Positions 54,101 through 60,100 of a DNA stretch of 64,000 bases are shown here, piece by piece (the stretch's first letter is position 1; every line of letters begins with the position of its first letter). Location: the NCBI GenBank assembly GCA_013398955.1, contig VWPU01017707.1:62001-126000 (forward strand), read 5' to 3'. The translations under genes and the position numbers were made by a program. Below the pieces are notes generated by a model. The model did not search any database. It was not told the origin of the DNA and worked only from the letters and a program-made list of their open reading frames with translations. The stretch is from Callaeas wilsoni. Lineage: Eukaryota > Chordata > Aves > Passeriformes > Callaeidae.

Positions 54101-57100
54101 GCTGAGATGGCAAACCTTCCCAAGCACAGAGCTTGAGCGCGGGCAACGCTTCTTTACGATGAGCTGGGGAGAAGGCAGTTGCTCGTTACTAACACTAATG
54201 AAGAGAAATGTTATTAAAAAATGTGTTTCTGCCCTATGAAAGACAAAACTAGGCTTCTGATATTTTTTTGTCGATGGATTTTCAGTTAATCAGTGGATAG
54301 TACTGTATTTGACAGTGTAATTGTAAAGTAATTCCAAGTAACATCTGGAAGGCAGATCTGTTTCTTTTACAGTGTTTCAGATTTAAATTTGGCATAGGCT
54401 ATAATCCAAAGGGAGGAAACCACCCAGTTATGGAATAGAAAAATGCCCATTATTGAAGAAACATTCATCATGTTTTATGATTGCCTCAGCTATCGGTACT
54501 ATGAATTTGAGATTTGTTGTGAATGGACCTCAGTACTTTGGGCAGACAAGAATATATTTTATAAATGTAGGAGCTGACAGGAGGCAGCAGCCCACTGTTT
54601 TCTTGTGTGGGAAGCAGAGCATCACCGCACAGTAACAGCCAGGCTGTCACAGCTTTCACTGAGGGTAAAATTCTAGTCTGAGGTTCATTGTCTTTACCTG
54701 GGGTAGGCAGAGATAAGTTTTTGCATCTGAGACTGGGATTAAACCCTGCATATACAGAAAAAATTGCAAAAATAATTAGACTTTCTCCTACATGGCCTTC
54801 ACATTGACATAATTCCCTTGGTTTGGACAGATCTTCTCAAATTCATATCCATTCTTCTAGGTCAATTAGGACAACTATGCGGATATAACAAATATGTATT
54901 TCTTTCTCCCTTGTCTTTGTAGGCAGTCAGAGATCTAATCTGATGTAACTATAAAGCACATTTGGAAAAAGAGAGATTAGAAGCCACTGTTTGCAGCAAT
55001 AACCTCTGTCCCTCAGGAGTATTTTAGTCTTTATTTCCTGTTTCATTCTGGACTCATTTTTGCCCTTTTGATTTGCATTCTCCTCCCCTTAAGACACTCA
55101 AGAAACAAAGCCCTTTCAGCCTCGCTAGAGGATATAAAACCTTTATCTTTTCAAAGCCTTTACTATCTTGTCAAATGAATAAATACAACAGATGCTAGAA
55201 TCAGCAAAGAGTGATCTGAGAGTGTTTAGAGAATCCTACCGTTGCTTCCTCCATCACATCCCAAGTCGGAGTGCTGGAGTGCAGGGCCACAAGCACTGTT
55301 TGAGTCACTTCCCAGTCGGTGAGCTCCTGCCTTTCCATTTTATGCCGCAGGAACCTGAGTGCACGGTGACTGGCCACTGCAGGAATTATATCCAAAATGT
55401 GGCGCCTGTAACGGGAAAGGCAAGCAGCATTTTCCAAGTCTGCCTCCGAGCACAGGCATTCCAGAGGGTCTCCAGCAGAAGCAGCACCACCTTTATTGCC
55501 TGTACCTGTACGCTGGCCGACTGGAGAATTTCTTCCACACCGACTCGTAAGTCTCATCGTTTGCTGCACGGAAGAGATGCAGAATCTTGAGAGCTTTAGC
55601 TGGTGCATCACTGGGAAGCTGGTCAGAGGTGGCCTCTACTAATTCTTGCAGGCTTTCCTCTATCTGCAGAAAGATGAAAATGCCAGGAAGCTCACATGCA
55701 TTGTTTCCCACATGCACAGATTTTAAGCTCCAACAAAGAATCTGTCCAGTGGCTGAGCTTTACCTGGCTTTCCACATCTTTTATTTTGAATAAGTGGACA
55801 GGAAGCTGAAGCAATTCGCTGCCAAACTGATACCGAAGAGACCCACGATTCTGGTACTCTTTTGGTGGGACCTCTGCTGTCTGCTTCTGCACATCAGTCA
55901 AAGTAAGTTTCTGCCTGGAATGGAGAACCCCAGGAAGAAAACATTACAAGATGCAGGGTACAAGCTAAAAAAACCCCGGTAATTCTGCTTCCCCACGTTG
56001 CAATGCAACTACAAAAGATTTTGTTGTTGGGGGCAAAGATATTTACAGAGAGATGCCTTTGGACATGCTGCTCAGAAGCATAGTCTGAGAGGTGTGCCCT
56101 TGCACAGCTGGGCTCAGATCAGAGCCAGCCTTTGCCTTCCTGTGGGAATAACTTGGCTTGAGAAGCTGTGTCCTGAAGAATATCACAGGAAGTATGTGTT
56201 GTGTCTTAAGGAGTAAATTATGGACTGCAGAAAAACACCGATGGGAAACTCGCTCAGCAATTATAATTTAATTTAAACCTTTTAAGAAGTTCATAAAAGC
56301 TGTTAGTGTCTGTGTCTCCTGGAAGCTTCAAAAGAAATTGAAAGTTTTTAGATACAATAAGAAATACTACAATGTTTTTACTTGCACTATTACAAATCTC
56401 TCCCCCTTTTGTTTGGTAAGCTGAATATCCCAGGGACTACAAAAGAAGGTTCTCATGAAGCTTTAAATTGGATTTACCAAACAAAAAGGGCCACATAAAT
56501 TCAGGATTAGTCTTTGGAAAAGTGCTCAACCTTCTGAAAACTTTTTAAGAAGCAATAAACCTTCATAATTTGTTATTAAGAATAATTCCTATGAGAGACT
56601 GTCTTTATAAATATTTGCTATCTTTTTACATTTTCAGCTAAAGAGATGCAACCTATCCTACCAATTATGTTTAAAATGGGTCATTTAGGACACTATAATA
56701 AAGTTAGGCATTTGTACTGAATAACTGACAACATTCCAAAAGCAATATTGCTGTACTACAGAGTATCTCAAAATCTCTGTAGAAAATTGGTGTGTTTATT
56801 TTGGAATCTCTATGATCTTCTGTATCATTTCTATTCACTCCTTCCATATGGATTGCAGAGAACTGCTGCAGAAAAATAGCATATAACTGCTTTACAGACA
56901 AGCCACTGGAATTTGAATAGAAACTGGTACAGAATCAGCAGAGATTTTTTTCTCTCTTGAAATTTTATACAATATTATTGAAAGGGCATTTGGGTCAGAA
57001 AGAATAACATCAGGTACGCTTGGACAGATTTAACTCCCTTCAAATCATGATGAATCTATTATGTCTTCATTTTCGTTGTTTTGGGAAGAGATATATCTGC

Positions 57101-60100
57101 CTAGAATAGATGGGAAGATGACATATTCTAAAGAGAAGAGCAAATGAATGCTAAAGATAGGATTAAAATGGTGAAACAATAGTAAAACCTCTCCTGGCCT
57201 TGAAAGGTGCTTGCAAGAGTTTTATGCTGAGCAGGCCTGAAAATTCAGCTACAGGTACTTTAAGGCCTGGATAGAATTTTTTTTTTTTTTTTAACAGAGA
57301 ATGCATTGTGGAAATAACTTCTGAAGACTTGAGTGAGATATTCACATCTTCCCAACTATCTTATATTTGTCCCCTTCAGCTGGGTAATGATAAAAATGGA
57401 GAAAATGGGAAAAGTAAAGGTACTACCCTTCTGAGTGCTGAGAAAGACCTTACTGAACACAATCTCTACAGGCTGCAGAAGGAGAGTGTAAAGCATCACA
57501 AGTCCATTGTCTCCAGACTAATGCTAACTCACAAAAACCTATAATTTCATAACAGCACTGCAGTTGTGTCTATCTACACCTTGACTGCATAAGACAGTAA
57601 AACCACTTTCACTTTTTTTTTGTTTGTTTGTTTTGTTTAGTTAGCCAAAATGAACATGTTCATTATATAAATGAAGTTAATCAGTGAGATACTGACATGA
57701 ACTTTCTGATGTTGCTGTTTCCAAAACTGTATATTATATCAATAGATCCTTGCAGAAGCTAATGGAGCAATGAAGATTGCAGCAGCTGTAGAGTGCGATT
57801 GAAGAACACCTTCTGCACTGTGACCTTTATGCAAAAAACATCTCCAGTAGGGCACTACTATTTACAGAGTCCATGACTAAATAAGTAACTGAAAATTTTT
57901 TCAATAGATGAATTTGATAGATGAAAAAATTTTCAAATAGTGAAAGTTTGAGTGCTTGAGCTAGGGGCACAATTTCATAGGCAACCATATTCTTGTTTTT
58001 CCCCAAATTTCTTTAAAAAAATACGCAAAATTTGCTGTGAAAAAGCAAATGCATTTAACATGCCTTGTGCCCAATTGTTTTGCAATAAAACCCAATTTCC
58101 TATCAACAAACAGTTTTGATGGGAGGTTTGCAAGCCGCCCACGGTATTTAGGAATCTAGAGTCCTATCTAGGTTTCTTGTGAACTAGTCTCCAAGGATCT
58201 CTTACTGCATTATTATTTTCCAGGGAGCTCTCTTTCTTGAGTAAGTGTCTTTCAAAGTATTTTACTTCAAATATATAAGTTCACAATTTCTCAGATGGAA
58301 TTACATTTGTTTTGGCTTTTATGGCATAAATCAAATATCCCTGAGAAATAAAATAGTCAAGTCCTGCCAAGTTTAGCTAACAAAATTTGGATAGTGATGT
58401 GCATGTTTCAGATTTACGACTAACAGTGAAGGTTGTTTTTATGAGCTGTTTGGGATTTTATGTAATTAAATACTGGCAAACAATAGGCTGTGGAAGTAAA
58501 GGATTTATTTCACTTACGGAGTTTCACTCAGATTGCTGAATTGCTGAATTAAAGGAATATGTACGGTACCTTGCTTCTACGATAGCATTTCCTCCTGTTA
58601 TCTCGTTGAAGGGTGCAAACTGGTGGATTTCCTCAACATCAGCTTGTGTAATTACAGCTTCACTACGTGTATATTTAATTTTGTAATTGTAAGTAGCAGT
58701 TGCACGGGAATTCTCGTTCCTCTTTATAATATAAAAAACAAAGAAACAAAGAACATAAAAAGTCATTGAACTTTGAAATTCTGTGACTAGAAGCTATTAC
58801 ATCACCCATTTCAACCCATTTATTTTCCAGAGCTCTTTTGTTCATTGGCCATAAGAGCAATCAATGTGAATTCTGTGCACTCACTTCCATGGGAGAGGTC
58901 AGGCACGCTGCCTGTCTCCATTACTTTTACTGCTAAGAAGTGTTAGCTGCTTTTTCCTTTTCCCAAAAATAAGTAATTGGTCATTCCCTTGAGAAGCAGA
59001 CACATTTTCTGAGGAGAGCAGCTGCATAAACCATGTGATTTTTTATTTCAAAGACATGATTATAATATAATGCAGCAGTACCTGTCTTGAATAGCAGAAA
59101 ATGGACATCGTGACTATTTTTTTTACTCGACAGAGTCAGTGAATTAACTCATGCTGATAATTAATGGTTTCCAAGCCAGCTAGCTCAAGTGTGCTTGCAG
59201 TACATGACAGTGTGCAGCCCAGACTTCTGCTTCTCTGTGGGATTATTTTCATACAGAAAGAAAATATTGACAACTGGATACAGCAGACCTGATTCTTCCC
59301 TCATTTTTAGTATTTAAAATGAAGAGATTGTGTGGATATCAAATGGTGTTCTGAATAAGAATATAAAATACATATACATAATACCATCCTGATTTACCTG
59401 CTGGCAGGTCTTGCATGGATGAGTGTATGCTGAACCTGTGACAATTTGAACTTTCTCTTCACAGCTGTTCAGGTCCTTGGATTTGGTCACATAGACTAGG
59501 TTTGCTCTCTTGTTTTCCTGAATTGCATATGTTGTGTTACAAATACCTCCAATCCCAGCCTGGCAAAAATGAGAACAGGACCAGAGAAGTTCATTATTAT
59601 GCAAAGCTTCACTTCACCGCGTGAAATTTCTTGTTTAATTCTGTATTTTCAAAATTACAAATGGAAATGAACCCTTTTTTTTTTCCATCATAGTCTTCAG
59701 AAGCAAAATTACAGTGATCATTACTTTCACCTCTTTTTTACACATGTAGGTTTTCAGTAAGCCAAATCAGAGTCACACTGAGAGAACTAAATCTCCCCAA
59801 CGTTTCACTTCAAGCCTCATGAAAGGGGAGTAACAATTTTCAGTTAGACCTGTTGATTATGAAATATGATTTGAGGAATATTAATAAAAAAGTGTCAAAA
59901 TAATTTGCTCAGTCAGAATGAAATCTTAACAGCAAAGTATTTCAAGGTTGGAGATGACATTCTGCCCTCAAAAGTTGCTTTTATAGACAGCTTATAAATG
60001 CCTGTGGAACAGGCCTTGCAATGTCAGGTGATCTGTCACAATATGACCAGCAATAATTAAAAAGAATTTCAGGATAACAGAGTTTTGATTGTGGGTCTTC

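Noticed and set aside
55192..55590. Plus-strand open frame of 132 codons
   Set aside because: Antisense to vitellogenin exons 5 and 6; its openness reflects coding bias of the real strand.
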